A DNA stretch of 64,000 nucleotides from Geodermatophilus saharensis (GCF_900188205.1 NZ_FZOH01000012.1:38046-102045), one strand, 5' to 3'; positions 1 to 8,840 are shown, numbered from the stretch's first letter. Numbers and translations: made by a program. Notes: generated from the sequence alone by a model not told the origin.

Positions 1-1
1 C

Positions 2-1027
2 GACGTCGACGGCGGGCGGACCGAGGTGCCCGACCTGGTCGGCCACCCGGCCGCCGACCTCGTGCTGGTCAACGACGACGACCTCACCTACGCCAAGCTG
101 CGGCTCGACGAGCGCTCGCTGGCCACGCTGCGCGAGGCGATCGGCACCCTCCCCGACTCGCTGCCGCGGGCGCTGTGCTGGTCGGCGGCGTGGGACATGA
201 CCCGCGACGCCGAGCTGCCCGCCCGCGAGTGGGTGCAGCTGGTGCTGGCCGGCATCGACGCCGAGACCGAGATCAGCGTGGTGCAGTCGCTGCTGGCGCG
301 GGTGCAGTCGGCGCTGACCTCCTACGCCGACCCGGCCTGGGCCCCCACCGGCTGGACGGCGCTGGCCGACAAGGCGCTGCAGGAGCTGGAGTCGGCCGAG
401 CCGGGCAGTGACGTGCAGTTGCAGTGGTCGCGCACCCTGGCCGCCGCCGCGCGGACCGAGGAGCACGCCGCGGTGCTGCGCGGGCTGCTCGACGGGTCGC
501 GGACGGTCGAGGGCCTGGCCGTCGACGCCGACGCGCGCTGGGCCTTCCTCAACGGCCTGGTCGCGATCGATGCGGCCGGCGACGCGGAGATCGACGCCGA
601 GGCCGAGCGGGACGCCACCGCCACCGGCGCCCGGCGGGCCGCGACCGCGCGGGCGCTGCGGCCGACGGCGGAGGCCAAGGAGGAGGCGTGGAAGCGGGCC
701 TTCCACGACCCCGACGTCCCCAACGCCGTGCACGAGGCGCTGGTGGCCGGGTTCTGGCACCCCGCGCAGCGCGAGCTCACCGCCGGGTACGTCGACCGCT
801 ACTTCGCCGAGATCGGCCCGATGTGGGAGCGCCGCCCGGGTGAGATCGCGAAGAACGCCGTCCAGTACCTGTTCCCGCCGGTGGTCGAGGAGCGCACGCT
901 GCAGGCCGCCGACGCCTGGCTCGGGCAGGACGGGCAGCCCGCGCCGCTGCGCCGGCTGGTGACCGAGGGCCGCGACGGCATCGCCCGCGCGCTGCGCGCC
1001 CGGCAGCGGGACGCCGCCGCGAACTGA
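2..1027 (+). CDS. pepN: Aminopeptidase N (M1 family), C-terminal part; 5' end outside window
   Basis: The reading frame is open from the first complete codon, so the gene enters from the left edge. The visible 341 residues are the helical ERAP1_C-like domain of M1 zinc aminopeptidases; the catalytic HExxH and GAMEN motifs would lie upstream and cannot be checked. The family removes N-terminal residues from peptides in the cytoplasm. Identification rests on the helical repeat character, the family-like end near WERRPGEIAKN, and the neighbours: in mycobacteria pepN is likewise followed by an opposite-strand DUF5130 gene. The GTG at position 26 is internal, not a true start. A strong hairpin terminator lies 15 bp after the stop. 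Confidence 0.85.
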   Translation, partial: DVDGGRTEVPDLVGHPAADLVLVNDDDLTYAKLRLDERSLATLREAIGTLPDSLPRALCWSAAWDMTRDAELPAREWVQLVLAGIDAETEISVVQSLLARVQSALTSYADPAWAPTGWTALADKALQELESAEPGSDVQLQWSRTLAAAARTEEHAAVLRGLLDGSRTVEGLAVDADARWAFLNGLVAIDAAGDAEIDAEAERDATATGARRAATARALRPTAEAKEEAWKRAFHDPDVPNAVHEALVAGFWHPAQRELTAGYVDRYFAEIGPMWERRPGEIAKNAVQYLFPPVVEERTLQAADAWLGQDGQPAPLRRLVTEGRDGIARALRARQRDAAAN

Positions 1028-1041
1028 CCCGCACGGCCACG

Positions 1042-1074
1042 AGGGCCCGGGAGGACGGCGTCCTCCCGGGCCCT
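1042..1074 (+). terminator. Hairpin terminator after pepN
   Basis: A perfect 14-bp stem (1042-1055 with 1061-1074) closes a 5-nt loop, CGGCG. It starts 15 bp after the pepN stop. There is no T-tract, as usual in high-GC actinobacteria. Confidence 0.8.
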
Positions 1075-1095
1075 CCGCCGTGTCCCCCGCAGGTG

Positions 1096-1267
1096 CCTTT
1101 GTCGCGACATTGGCAGCTCCGCCGCCCGGGAACGGGAGCCTTTGTCGCGATGAAGGCACCTCCGCCGCCCGGGAACGGGAGCCTTCGTCGCGATGAAGGC
1201 ACCTCCGCCGCCCGGGAACGGGAGCCGATATCGCGATAAAGGCAGCTCCGCCGCCTGCGGGCGGGAG
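1096..1267. repeat. Four tandem 43-bp repeats with a palindromic core
   Basis: Units are 1096-1138, 1139-1181, 1182-1224 and 1225-1267. Units 2 and 3 differ at a single base; units 1 and 4 are more diverged. Each contains a near-palindromic core, e.g. GCCTTTGTCGCGATGAAGGC in unit 2, in which 16 of 20 positions are self-complementary. The 15-mer GGTGCCTTTGTCGCG (1092-1106) recurs in inverted orientation at 32017-32031. The array lies between the terminators of the convergent pepN and DUF5130 genes. It has no unique spacers, so it is not a CRISPR array. Confidence 0.85.
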
Positions 1268-1288
1268 CCGGGGCGGGGCAGGAACGGC

Positions 1289-1323
1289 GGGAGCCCGGCC
1301 GGACGGTGTCCGGCCGGGCTCCC
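1289..1323 (-). terminator. Hairpin terminator of the DUF5130 gene
   Basis: A perfect 16-bp stem (1289-1304 with 1308-1323) closes a 3-nt loop. It lies about 30 bp downstream of the minus-strand stop at 1353 and probably stops readthrough in both directions. Confidence 0.8.
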
Positions 1324-1352
1324 GGCGTCGGTCGGGGCGCTCGCCCCGGGTG

Positions 1353-1805
1353 TCAGTGGGTGCGCGCGCTGCGCGGGTGGCCCGCCTGGTCGGACAGCTG
1401 CCGCAGGCCGTTGACGATGCCGCCGACGAGGTCGCCGGAGGCGAACGAGTTCGTCATCGACAGCACCGCCAGGGCACAGGCCCGGTCGGGCAGCCGGCGG
1501 GCGGACGCGGGGCCGGTGACCACCTCGATCACCCGCTGCCCCGGCGAGACGGCGAGCAGCACCGAGTTCGCCGGGTCGCCGCCGCGGGCGTGCAGCTCCT
1601 CGGCGCGGATGCGGGTCTTCGGGCCGAGGTCGCCGATCCAGAGCGTGAAGCGCAGCCCCGTCTCGCGCGAGGCCATCGTCAGCGCCTCGTCGAGCCGGGC
1701 GAGCTCCCGGTAGCTGAAGATCGTGTCGTAGCCCTCGTCGGCCCGGTTGGGCGCGGTGTCGACGGTGCCCGTGTCGTGGGCCTCGGCCTGCAGGACGCGG
1801 GTCAT
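1353..1805 (-). CDS. DUF5130 (TPM-like) domain protein
   Basis: 150 residues starting at ATG 1805 with GGAGG six bases upstream. The fold looks like the TPM/DUF5130 family: the segment FTLWIGDLG...RIRAEELHA followed by LLAVSPGQRVIEVVTG resembles the TPM alpha/beta core. No signal peptide or membrane helix is visible. The function is unknown. The gene sits convergent to pepN, the same arrangement as in mycobacteria (next to Rv2467), which supports orthology. It may be cotranscribed from the ctaJ gene upstream on the same strand, 45 bp away. Confidence 0.75.
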   Translation of the reverse strand: MTRVLQAEAHDTGTVDTAPNRADEGYDTIFSYRELARLDEALTMASRETGLRFTLWIGDLGPKTRIRAEELHARGGDPANSVLLAVSPGQRVIEVVTGPASARRLPDRACALAVLSMTNSFASGDLVGGIVNGLRQLSDQAGHPRSARTH

Positions 1806-1850
1806 CGCCGGCCTCCGGAGTGGGTCGTGGGGTGGGTGCGGCTCATCGGG

Positions 1851-2267
1851 TCACCAGGTCCCGCGCGCGCCGCCGAGCGGGCCGACGGCGGCAGGTGCGG
1901 GCGAGGAGTCCGAGGCGATCACGTGGGAACCGATGGTCGACCCGTGGTCCGGGGACCCGGCCGCCGTCGCCCCGTGCGCGGTCGCGACCCCCGCGCCGGG
2001 GCCGTGCCCGTCGCCGGAGCCGATCGCCGCGGGCTCGCCGTACAGCGAGGACCCGACCGCCTGGGTGTCACCGTGGCCCGCGGCGTGCGTGGGGGCGTTC
2101 GCCGGCTGCGGCTCGTACCAGACCGGCTCGTGGTCCCACGGCTGGCCCGGCTTGTACCGGACGCCCTGGCGCTTGCGTCCGCCCGGCAGGTAGGTCAGCG
2201 CCCACAGCAGGAGGTACACGGCCAGCGGCGCGACGAGGAAGACGAGCAGGGTCTCGACGACGGTCAC
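1851..2267 (-). CDS. ctaJ: Probable aa3-type cytochrome oxidase subunit CtaJ
   Basis: About 139 residues. One N-terminal membrane helix (roughly residues 5-27, ETLLVFLVAPLAVYLLLWALTYLPG) is followed by a basic stretch, the segment YKPGQPWDHEPVWYEP, and a Gly/Ala/His-rich tail. This layout, and its place next to pepN and DUF5130, match the small CtaJ subunit of the mycobacterial CIII-CIV supercomplex. It would sit in the cytoplasmic membrane beside cytochrome oxidase. I chose GTG 2267, just before the membrane helix. An alternative GTG at 2297 directly abuts the amidase stop codon and would add ten residues. The assignment relies on topology and synteny; no catalytic residues are expected. Confidence 0.6.
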   Translation of the reverse strand: MTVVETLLVFLVAPLAVYLLLWALTYLPGGRKRQGVRYKPGQPWDHEPVWYEPQPANAPTHAAGHGDTQAVGSSLYGEPAAIGSGDGHGPGAGVATAHGATAAGSPDHGSTIGSHVIASDSSPAPAAVGPLGGARGTW

Positions 2268-2297
2268 GACCCGGAATCTACCGCCCGGGGTGATCAC

Positions 2298-3731
2298 CTA
2301 TGCGTCGGCGTCCCAGCACGGCGGGTGCCGGTGCGCCCACGGCCGGGCCTGCTCCAGCTGCGCGGCGAGCGCGATCAGCGTGACCTCGTCGGCCGGGCGC
2401 CCGACGAGCATCGTGCCCACCGGCAGGCCGTCGTCGGTCCAGTGCAGCGGCACGCTGACGGCGGGCTGGCCGGTGACGTTGTAGAGCGCGGTGAAGGCGG
2501 CGTAGCGCTTCTGGCGCTCGAAGTCGGCCGCGCCGTCGCCGTCGGCGTCGAACCAGCCCAGCGGTCGCGGCGTCATGGTGGTCACCGGCGCGAGCAGGAC
2601 GTCGAAGGCGTCGGTGGCCTGGACGTAGCGGCGGGAGAACAGCCGCAGCGCGGTGAGCGCCTCCATCGCCGACTGCGCCGTCTGGGCCAGCCCGCGGGCG
2701 CGCAGCTCCCGGGTGAGCGGCCGCAGCTCCCCCGCCCGCTCCGGCGGCACCGGCAGCAGCGTCCCCGACAGCGACCACACCCGCTCGAAGGCGCCCAGGA
2801 CGTCGGGGGTCAGCAGGCCGCCCGGCACGTCGGTGACCTCGTGCCCGAGCGACCCGAGCAGCCGCGCGGCGTCGTCGAGCGCGGCGGCGACCTCCGGCTG
2901 CACCACCGCGCCGGGCATCGGGGACTCCAGCACCCGGCCGATCCGCAGCCGCCCCACCGGCCGGTCCGCGGCGCCGAGGAACGTCTCCCCCGGCGGCAGC
3001 GGCGGTGCCCAGGCCGCGTCGCCGGTGACCGGCCCGGCCATCGCGTCGAGCAGGGCCGCGGCGTCGCGCACGGTCCGGGCGATCGGGCCGTTGGTGCCCA
3101 GCCCCGTGACGTCGCTGCCGAACGGCGCGTTGCTCACCCGGCCGCGGGCCGGCTTGATGCCGACCAGGCCGTTGACGCTCGCCGGGATGCGGATCGAGCC
3201 GCCGCCGTCGCTGCCCTGCGCGACGGGCAACATCCCCGCGGCGACGGCCACCGCCGCCCCGCCGCTGGAGCCGCCGGCCAGCCGGGCGGGGTCCCAGGGG
3301 CAGCGCGCGGGGCCGACGAGGTCGTTGTCGGTGTAGCAGGGGAACCCGAACTCCGGCGTGCTCGTCTTGCCCAGACTGATCGTCCCGGCGGCGGCGAGCT
3401 TGGTGACGACGGCGTCGTCGACGGTGGGGACGAAGTCGGCGAAGACCGTGGAGCCGAACGTGGTGCGCACGCCGGCGGTGTTGTTGAGGTCCTTGATCGC
3501 GGTCGGGACGCCCAGCAGCGGCGGCAGCTCGCCCCCGCGCCGCGCCACCCGGTCGGCCCTCGCGGCGGCGGCCAGCGCCCGCTCGGGCGTGACGGTGACG
3601 AAGGCGCCGAGCCCGCCGTCGAGCGCCTCGATCCGGGACAGGGCGTGCCGCACCAGCTCGGTGGGGCTCACGTCCCCCGCCCGGACGGCGGCCGCCTGCT
3701 CCAGTGCGGTGAGGTCGTGCAGCTGCGTCAC
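2298..3731 (-). CDS. Amidase (amidase signature family)
   Basis: 477 residues, normal for the family. The Ser-cisSer-Lys triad is visible: Lys80 in AIKDLNN, cis-Ser155 in GGSSGG, and nucleophile Ser179 in GSDGGGSIRIPAS. It hydrolyses a carboxamide to acid and ammonia in the cytoplasm; the substrate cannot be told from sequence. GatA of the tRNA amidotransferase is unlikely because gatC and gatB are not nearby. The start chosen is GTG 3731, preceded at 8 nt by TAGCGT on the minus strand, suggesting a leaderless transcript. It is divergent from kynU, 37 bp away, so both may be controlled from one short region, possibly linking amide hydrolysis to tryptophan breakdown (inference). Confidence 0.85.
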   Translation of the reverse strand: MTQLHDLTALEQAAAVRAGDVSPTELVRHALSRIEALDGGLGAFVTVTPERALAAAARADRVARRGGELPPLLGVPTAIKDLNNTAGVRTTFGSTVFADFVPTVDDAVVTKLAAAGTISLGKTSTPEFGFPCYTDNDLVGPARCPWDPARLAGGSSGGAAVAVAAGMLPVAQGSDGGGSIRIPASVNGLVGIKPARGRVSNAPFGSDVTGLGTNGPIARTVRDAAALLDAMAGPVTGDAAWAPPLPPGETFLGAADRPVGRLRIGRVLESPMPGAVVQPEVAAALDDAARLLGSLGHEVTDVPGGLLTPDVLGAFERVWSLSGTLLPVPPERAGELRPLTRELRARGLAQTAQSAMEALTALRLFSRRYVQATDAFDVLLAPVTTMTPRPLGWFDADGDGAADFERQKRYAAFTALYNVTGQPAVSVPLHWTDDGLPVGTMLVGRPADEVTLIALAAQLEQARPWAHRHPPCWDADA

Positions 3732-3768
3732 GGGGGGCGACGCTAGCCGGGGCCGGTACACAGGACCC
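3732..3768. promoter_or_regulatory. Compact divergent promoter between amidase and kynU
   Basis: Only 37 bp separate the two start codons. On the minus strand TAGCGT (3745-3740) lies 8 nt before the amidase GTG. On the plus strand TACACA lies just before the kynU GTG. Neither gene has room for a Shine-Dalgarno sequence, so both are probably leaderless and the two promoters must overlap. Confidence 0.5.
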
Positions 3769-5034
3769 GTGGACCTCACCCGCGCCGCCGCCGAGGCGCT
3801 CGACGACGCCGACCCCCTCGCCGGGTTCCGCAGCCGCTTCGCCGGCACCGACGACGACGGCCCCGACCGGCTGCTCTACCTCGACGGCAACTCGCTGGGC
3901 CGCATGCCGCTGGACACCCCGGCGGCGCTGGCCCGGATCGCCGAGGAGGAGTGGGGCCGCGGGCTGGTGGGCTCGTGGGCGTCGTGGATCGACGTCGGCA
4001 CGCGGGTCGGCGACGTCATCGGCACCGGCGTCCTGGGGGCCCGGCCCGGCGAGGTGCTGCTGGCCGACTCCACGTCGGTCGACCTCTACAAGCTGCTCGT
4101 GGCCGCCGCCGACGCCCGCCCCGGCCGCGACGTGCTGGTGTGCTCCGCCGACGACTTCCCCACCGACCGCTACGTCGTCGCCGGGGTGGCCGCCGCCCGC
4201 GGGATGACCGTCCGCGAGGTGCCCGCCGACGTCGACGAGGGCCTCGACCCGGCGGTGCTGGCCGGCGCGCTGGACGAGCGGGTCGCCGTCGTCGTGCTGT
4301 CGGTGGTGGCCTACCGGTCCGGGGCGCTGGCCGACGTCGCGGCGGTCACGGCGACCGCGCGCGAGGCCGGCGCGCTGGTGCTCTGGGACCTCTCGCACGC
4401 GGCGGGAGCGGTGACCCTGGACCTCGCGGCCACCGGCGTCGACCTCGCCGTCGGCTGTACCTACAAGTACCTCAACGGCGGGCCCGGGGCGCCGGCCTTC
4501 CTCTACGTGCGGCGGGAGCTGCAGGAGCAGCTGCGGCAGCCGATCTGGGGCTGGTTCGGTCAGCGCGACCAGTTCGCGATGGGCCCGGCCTACGACCCGG
4601 CACCCGGCATCGACCGCTTCGGTGTCGGCACCCCGCCGGTGCTCGCCGCCGCGGCGGTGGAGGTGGGCGCCGCGCTGGTGGCCGAGGCCGGGATCGACCG
4701 GCTGGCGGCCAAGGGGCGGGCGATGACCGACCTGCTGGTGGCGCTGGCCGACGCCTGCCTCACCCCGCACGGGACGGTGCTGGCCAGCCCGCGCGACCCG
4801 GCCCGCCGCGGGTCGCACGTGACGCTGGCGCACCCGGCGGCGTGGCAGCTGACCCAGGCGCTGGTCGACCGCGGCGTCGTCCCCGACTTCCGCACTCCCC
4901 ACCGGGTGCGGCTGGGCCCGGCCCCGCTGTACACGCGGTTCGTCGACGTCTGGGACGCCGTCGACCGCTTCCGTGCCCTGCTCGAGGACGGCGCCTGGCG
5001 CGACTACCCGCAGGAGCGCTCCCGCGTCACCTGA
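3769..5034 (+). CDS. kynU: Kynureninase
   Basis: 421 residues, normal length for this PLP fold-type I enzyme, which cleaves kynurenine to anthranilate and alanine. Seen: LYLDGNSLGRMP near the N-terminus, DLSHAAGA (Asp207, His210) around the cofactor, and Lys233 in CTYKYLNGGPGAP as the expected Schiff-base lysine. The C-terminal HRVRLGPAPLYTRFVDVWDAV matches the family. The start is GTG 3769, directly after the divergent promoter; longer in-frame extensions would run through the amidase. No kynA or kynB is adjacent. A 26-bp palindrome starts two bases after the stop. Confidence 0.92.
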   Translation: MDLTRAAAEALDDADPLAGFRSRFAGTDDDGPDRLLYLDGNSLGRMPLDTPAALARIAEEEWGRGLVGSWASWIDVGTRVGDVIGTGVLGARPGEVLLADSTSVDLYKLLVAAADARPGRDVLVCSADDFPTDRYVVAGVAAARGMTVREVPADVDEGLDPAVLAGALDERVAVVVLSVVAYRSGALADVAAVTATAREAGALVLWDLSHAAGAVTLDLAATGVDLAVGCTYKYLNGGPGAPAFLYVRRELQEQLRQPIWGWFGQRDQFAMGPAYDPAPGIDRFGVGTPPVLAAAAVEVGAALVAEAGIDRLAAKGRAMTDLLVALADACLTPHGTVLASPRDPARRGSHVTLAHPAAWQLTQALVDRGVVPDFRTPHRVRLGPAPLYTRFVDVWDAVDRFRALLEDGAWRDYPQERSRVT

Positions 5035-5035
5035 G

Positions 5036-5061
5036 CCGTGCACTTCCGCGGAAGTGCACGG
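5036..5061. repeat. Perfect 26-bp palindrome at a convergent gene junction
   Basis: The half-site CCGTGCACTTCCG is followed directly by its reverse complement. An identical 26-mer occurs at 28245-28270. It lies between kynU (+) and the SCO6745 gene (-) and can form a 13-bp cruciform or RNA hairpin, so it probably serves as a bidirectional terminator or a mobile REP-like element. Confidence 0.85.
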
Positions 5062-5067
5062 GAGGGT

Positions 5068-5093
5068 CCGGGCACTTCCGCGGAGGTGCCCGG
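5068..5093. repeat. Second copy of the palindromic element, variant
   Basis: Same architecture as the copy seven bases upstream, with half-site CCGGGCACTTCCG and one mismatched pair in 13. Its right end is one base from the stop codon of the minus-strand gene at 5095, so each convergent gene has its own hairpin. Confidence 0.75.
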
Positions 5094-5094
5094 G

Positions 5095-5958
5095 TCAGAC
5101 GGCGTCGGGGGCGACGCCGATCGGGTTGCGGTCGGGGAACAGCCCCGCGGCGACGACGGCGCGGCGCACCGGGACGAGCAGCTCGGCCAGCCGGTCGCAG
5201 CCGGTGTCACCGAGTGCACGCCAGGGCCCGACGGCGAGACGGTCGGTGTCGGCCTCGATCGCGGTGGTCATCGCCAGCCCCTCGGCGCTCAGCTCCGCGC
5301 CGTCGAGCCAGCCTCGGTCGGTGAGCTCGCGGGCGGCGGCGTGCCACGCGTCGTCGTCCCACCCGCGGGCGCGCTGCAGCCACTCCCGGTCGACCCGCCC
5401 GGCCGCCGCCACGAGCACGTGCGCGGCCGCACCGGACACCTCGCGCTGCAGCAGCGCGGCGTTGTGCCCGTCGCCGCGGTGCTCGCGCAGCGTCGTCACC
5501 GCCTGCCACAGCACCAGGTGCGGCCGGTCGGGCCAGGGCAGGCCGGTGTTGGCCGCGGCGAGCGGGCGCCCGGGCAGGTCGACCGCCTCGGCGGCCCCCC
5601 GGGCCAGCGCCGCGGCCTCCGCCGCCTCGGCCGAGTCCACCCACTCCCCCAGCACCCGGCGCACCACGGCGTCGACCGCGGCCAGCCGGGCCTCGAGGGC
5701 CTCCGCCGGGGTCACCGCCGACCACACGTCCGGGACCCGGCGGGCGACGAAGGCCGGGGCGAAGTTGTAGAAGGTCGCCGTCACGACCTCGGGCCCGACC
5801 GGCCCCAGCGGCGCCGCGCGCAGCGCGAAGTACGTCGCCCAGAAGCCGGTCACGCCGGCCTCCTCGGCCGCCGAGCGGGTCTCGTCGGCGAAGTAGGTGA
5901 CCGCGTGCAGCGGCTCGGCCAGCGCCCACAGCCGGCGGGCGGTGCCCGCAGACGTCAT
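5095..5958 (-). CDS. SCO6745 family protein
   Basis: 287 all-helical residues. The N-terminal segment ARRLWALAEPLHAVTYFADE and the following GFWATYFALRAAPLGPVG are characteristic of the SCO6745 family of actinobacteria, whose function is unknown; the C-terminal part looks like a winged-helix-type fold. No membrane helix or signal peptide. The ATG at 5958 overlaps the stop of the upstream HNH gene (ATGA), so the two are translationally coupled. Confidence 0.75.
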   Translation of the reverse strand: MTSAGTARRLWALAEPLHAVTYFADETRSAAEEAGVTGFWATYFALRAAPLGPVGPEVVTATFYNFAPAFVARRVPDVWSAVTPAEALEARLAAVDAVVRRVLGEWVDSAEAAEAAALARGAAEAVDLPGRPLAAANTGLPWPDRPHLVLWQAVTTLREHRGDGHNAALLQREVSGAAAHVLVAAAGRVDREWLQRARGWDDDAWHAAARELTDRGWLDGAELSAEGLAMTTAIEADTDRLAVGPWRALGDTGCDRLAELLVPVRRAVVAAGLFPDRNPIGVAPDAV

Positions 5959-6563
5959 GCCGACACGCTCTCGGGGACGCCGAGCCACTCCCGCCAGCGG
6001 GGGTCCACCGTCCGCGCACCGAGCAGCCGCCACGCCGCCCCGCTGGGCGTGCGGGGCGGGTTCGGCAGCTTCCAGCCGAGCTCGGCCAGGGAGCGGTCGG
6101 CCTTGGTGTGGTTGCACCGGCGGCAGGCGGCGACGACGTTGTCCCAGGTGTGCGTGCCGCCCCGGCTGCGGGGCACCACGTGGTCGATGCTGGTCGCCGA
6201 GCTGCCGCAGTAGACGCAGGTCTGCCCGTCGCGGGTGAACACCGCCCGGCGCGACAGCGGCACCTGCGCCGGGTAGGGCACCCGCACGTACCGGGTCAGC
6301 CGGACGACGACGGGCACCGGCAGGCTCACCCTCTCGGCGTGGACGACCTCGGCGGCGGCGTCGACCGGCACCGCCTTGTCGGCCAGGACCAGCACGATCG
6401 CGCGGCGGCTGGAGACCACGCACAGCGGTTCGTAGGTGGCGTTGAGCAGCAGCGTGGCCGACGTCGTGCCGGACGAGGGCACGGGCAGCCGGGGGACGGG
6501 GACGGGGTCGCGTCGCGGACCTGGGTGGCCCACCGGCGACGACCCGGACGCGGAACGCGACAC
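5955..6563 (-). CDS. HNH endonuclease family protein
   Basis: 202 residues from GTG 6563, chosen because GGAGG lies six bases upstream; a longer frame to 6638 lacks such a site. The HNH/beta-beta-alpha-metal fold is complete: zinc-knuckle CVYC at 116-119, DHVVPRSRGG at 127-136, Asn142, and CRRCNHTK from 147. This is the mycobacterial Rv2469c type, with LLNATYEPL ahead of the nuclease core. It probably cuts or binds nucleic acid in the cytoplasm; its biological role is unknown. It forms a two-gene operon with the SCO6745 gene. Confidence 0.85.
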   Translation of the reverse strand: MSRSASGSSPVGHPGPRRDPVPVPRLPVPSSGTTSATLLLNATYEPLCVVSSRRAIVLVLADKAVPVDAAAEVVHAERVSLPVPVVVRLTRYVRVPYPAQVPLSRRAVFTRDGQTCVYCGSSATSIDHVVPRSRGGTHTWDNVVAACRRCNHTKADRSLAELGWKLPNPPRTPSGAAWRLLGARTVDPRWREWLGVPESVSA

Positions 6564-6680
6564 GGAGCACCTCCGACGCCCCGGACCGCCATACCAGGGC
6601 GGCCCGCGGGCAGGACCATCCTGCCCTGACCTGGGCACCCGGCGCTCGCGGGAAGCCGCGCTCCCCCGGACTCCGGCCGT

Positions 6681-6686
6681 TACGGT
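6681..6686 (+). promoter_or_regulatory. -10 hexamer for a leaderless prolyl oligopeptidase mRNA
   Basis: TACGGT ends 7 nt before the GTG at 6694, the spacing expected when transcription starts at the start codon. No Shine-Dalgarno sequence precedes the gene. Confidence 0.45.
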
Positions 6687-6693
6687 CGTGCGG

Positions 6694-8772
6694 GTGCGCT
6701 ACCCCGACGCCGAACGGCTCGACCTGGTCGAGGACCTGCACGGCCACCGCGTGGCCGACCCCTACCGCTGGCTCGAGGACCCCGACGACCCGCGGACGGC
6801 GACCTGGACGGCGGCCCAGGACGCCCTCGCCGCCGACGTCCTCGGCGCCCTGCCGCTGCGCCCGGCCTTCACCGCCCGCCTCGAGCAGCTCGTGCACGCC
6901 GGCGCCGTCGGCGTCCCGGTGCACCGCGGCGGCCGCGCGTTCTCCACCCGGCGCGACCCGGGCCAGGAGCACGCCGTCCTGCGCGTGCGCGAGCCCGACG
7001 GCACCGTGCGCGTGCTGGTCGACCCGGTGGCCGTCGACCCGTCCGGCACCACCACCCTCGACGCCTGGTCGCCGTCGTGGGAGGGCGACCGGCTGGCCTA
7101 CCAGCTGTCCACCGGGGGCGACGAGGAGTCGCGGCTGTACGTCCTCGACGTCGCCACCGGCGAGCGGCTCGACGGCCCGGTCGACCGCTGCCGCTACTCC
7201 CCCGTCGCCTGGCTGCCCGGCGGGGAGGAGCTGTTCTACGTCCGCCGCCTCGCACCGGACCGGGTGCCCGCCGGCGAGGAGCAGTTCCACCGCCGGGTGT
7301 GGCGCCACCGGGTCGGCGCCGACCCCGACGGCGACGCGCTCGTGCACGGGGAGGGCCTGGACCCCACCAACTACTACGGCGTGCGCACCAGCGCCGACGG
7401 CCGCTGGCTGGTCGTCTCCGCGTCGGCCGGCACCGCCCCGCGCGACGACGTCTGGCTGGCCGACCTGTCCGGGGACGGCGCGCTGCGCGAGTTCCAGGCC
7501 GGCGTCGACGCGCAGACCGCCGCCTGGGTGGCCCGCGACGGCCGGCTGTGGCTGATGAGCGACCGCGGCACCCCGCGGTGGCGGCTCGCGGTCGCCGACC
7601 CCGCCGACCCCGCGACGTGGGCACCGGAGGCGTGGCGCGACGTCGTCCCCGAGTCCGACGACGGCGTGCTCTCCGACGTCGCCCTCGTCGACGGCACCGA
7701 CGGGTCGCTGCAGGTGCTCGCCGTCCACTCCGTCGACGCCACCGACCGGCTCTCGGTCTGGGCCGGCGACGGCTCGGGCCGGCTGGCCGAGGTGACCGCG
7801 CTGCCGCCGGGCAGCGTCTCGGGCGTGAGCGCGCCGCCGGAGGGCGGCACCACCGCCTGGGTCGGCTACACCGACTTCGCCACCCCGCCGTCGGTGCTGC
7901 GCTGGGAGGCCGCCCGGCCGACGGCGCTGGCCGAGGACGAGCGCGCGCCCGTGGCCGGCGAGGTGCCGGACGTGACCGTCGTCGAGACGCACGCCACCTC
8001 CCGCGACGGGACGCCGGTGCACCTGTTCGTCGTCTCCCGCGCCGGGGAGCCCGACACCCCGCGCCCGACCGTCCTCTACGGCTACGGCGGGTTCGACGTC
8101 TCCCTCACCCCGGCCTACTCGGCGCAGGCACTGGCCTGGGTCGCCGCCGGCGGGGTGTGGGCGGTGGCCAACCTGCGCGGCGGCTCCGAGCACGGCGAGG
8201 AGTGGCACCGCGCCGGGATGCGCGAGCGCAAGCAGAACGTCTTCGACGACTTCGCCGCCGCCGGTGAGCACCTCGTCGCGCAGGGCTGGACGACGCACCG
8301 GCAGCTCGCGGTGATGGGCGGCTCCAACGGCGGTCTGCTCGTGGGCGCCACGCTCACCCAGCGCCCCGACCTCGCCGCGGGCGTCGTCTGCAGCGCGCCG
8401 CTGCTGGACATGGTGCGCTACGAGCGCTTCGGCCTGGGCCGGACCTGGAACGACGAGTACGGCACCGCCGACGACCCGGTGGAGCTGGGCTGGCTGCTGG
8501 GCTACTCGCCCTACCACGGCGTCCGCGACGGCACCGCCTACCCGGCCGTGCTGTTCACGACCTTCGAGTCCGACACCCGCGTCGACCCGCTGCACGCCCG
8601 CAAGCTCGCCGCCGCGCTGCAGGCGGCCACGAGCGCCGAGGCACCGGTGGTGCTGCGCCGGGAGACGTCGGTGGGGCACGGGGCCCGGGCGGTCAGCCGC
8701 ACGGTGGGCCTGGCCGCCGACCAGCTCGCCTTCCTGGCGGCCGCCACCGGGCTGACGGCACCGGGCCGATGA
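6694..8772 (+). CDS. Prolyl oligopeptidase family serine peptidase (S9A)
   Basis: 692 residues. An N-terminal segment [27 protein letters not shown] and a seven-bladed beta-propeller are followed by the alpha/beta-hydrolase domain. The catalytic triad is visible as Ser544 in GGSNGGLL, Asp627 in ESDTRVDP and His662 in SVGHGARA. The family cleaves short peptides after proline or basic residues in the cytoplasm. The start is GTG 6694, six bases after another in-frame GTG (6688), because of the TACGGT at -10. It is divergent from the HNH gene. Confidence 0.92.
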   Translation: MRYPDAERLDLVEDLHGHRVADPYRWLEDPDDPRTATWTAAQDALAADVLGALPLRPAFTARLEQLVHAGAVGVPVHRGGRAFSTRRDPGQEHAVLRVREPDGTVRVLVDPVAVDPSGTTTLDAWSPSWEGDRLAYQLSTGGDEESRLYVLDVATGERLDGPVDRCRYSPVAWLPGGEELFYVRRLAPDRVPAGEEQFHRRVWRHRVGADPDGDALVHGEGLDPTNYYGVRTSADGRWLVVSASAGTAPRDDVWLADLSGDGALREFQAGVDAQTAAWVARDGRLWLMSDRGTPRWRLAVADPADPATWAPEAWRDVVPESDDGVLSDVALVDGTDGSLQVLAVHSVDATDRLSVWAGDGSGRLAEVTALPPGSVSGVSAPPEGGTTAWVGYTDFATPPSVLRWEAARPTALAEDERAPVAGEVPDVTVVETHATSRDGTPVHLFVVSRAGEPDTPRPTVLYGYGGFDVSLTPAYSAQALAWVAAGGVWAVANLRGGSEHGEEWHRAGMRERKQNVFDDFAAAGEHLVAQGWTTHRQLAVMGGSNGGLLVGATLTQRPDLAAGVVCSAPLLDMVRYERFGLGRTWNDEYGTADDPVELGWLLGYSPYHGVRDGTAYPAVLFTTFESDTRVDPLHARKLAAALQAATSAEAPVVLRRETSVGHGARAVSRTVGLAADQLAFLAAATGLTAPGR

Positions 8773-8840
8773 CACCGGAGTGACGGAACAGGCGCGCCGG
8801 GTCTCGGAGAACCGATACCGACCTGACACCATGGAGGGTG

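Noticed and set aside
1096..1267. Possible CRISPR array
   Set aside because: Units are contiguous without unique spacers, and no cas genes are nearby.
2278..5043. 921-residue open frame on the minus strand
   Set aside because: It runs antisense to kynU and out of frame through the amidase; its composition is Arg/Gly/Ala/His-rich, typical of GC-rich shadow frames.
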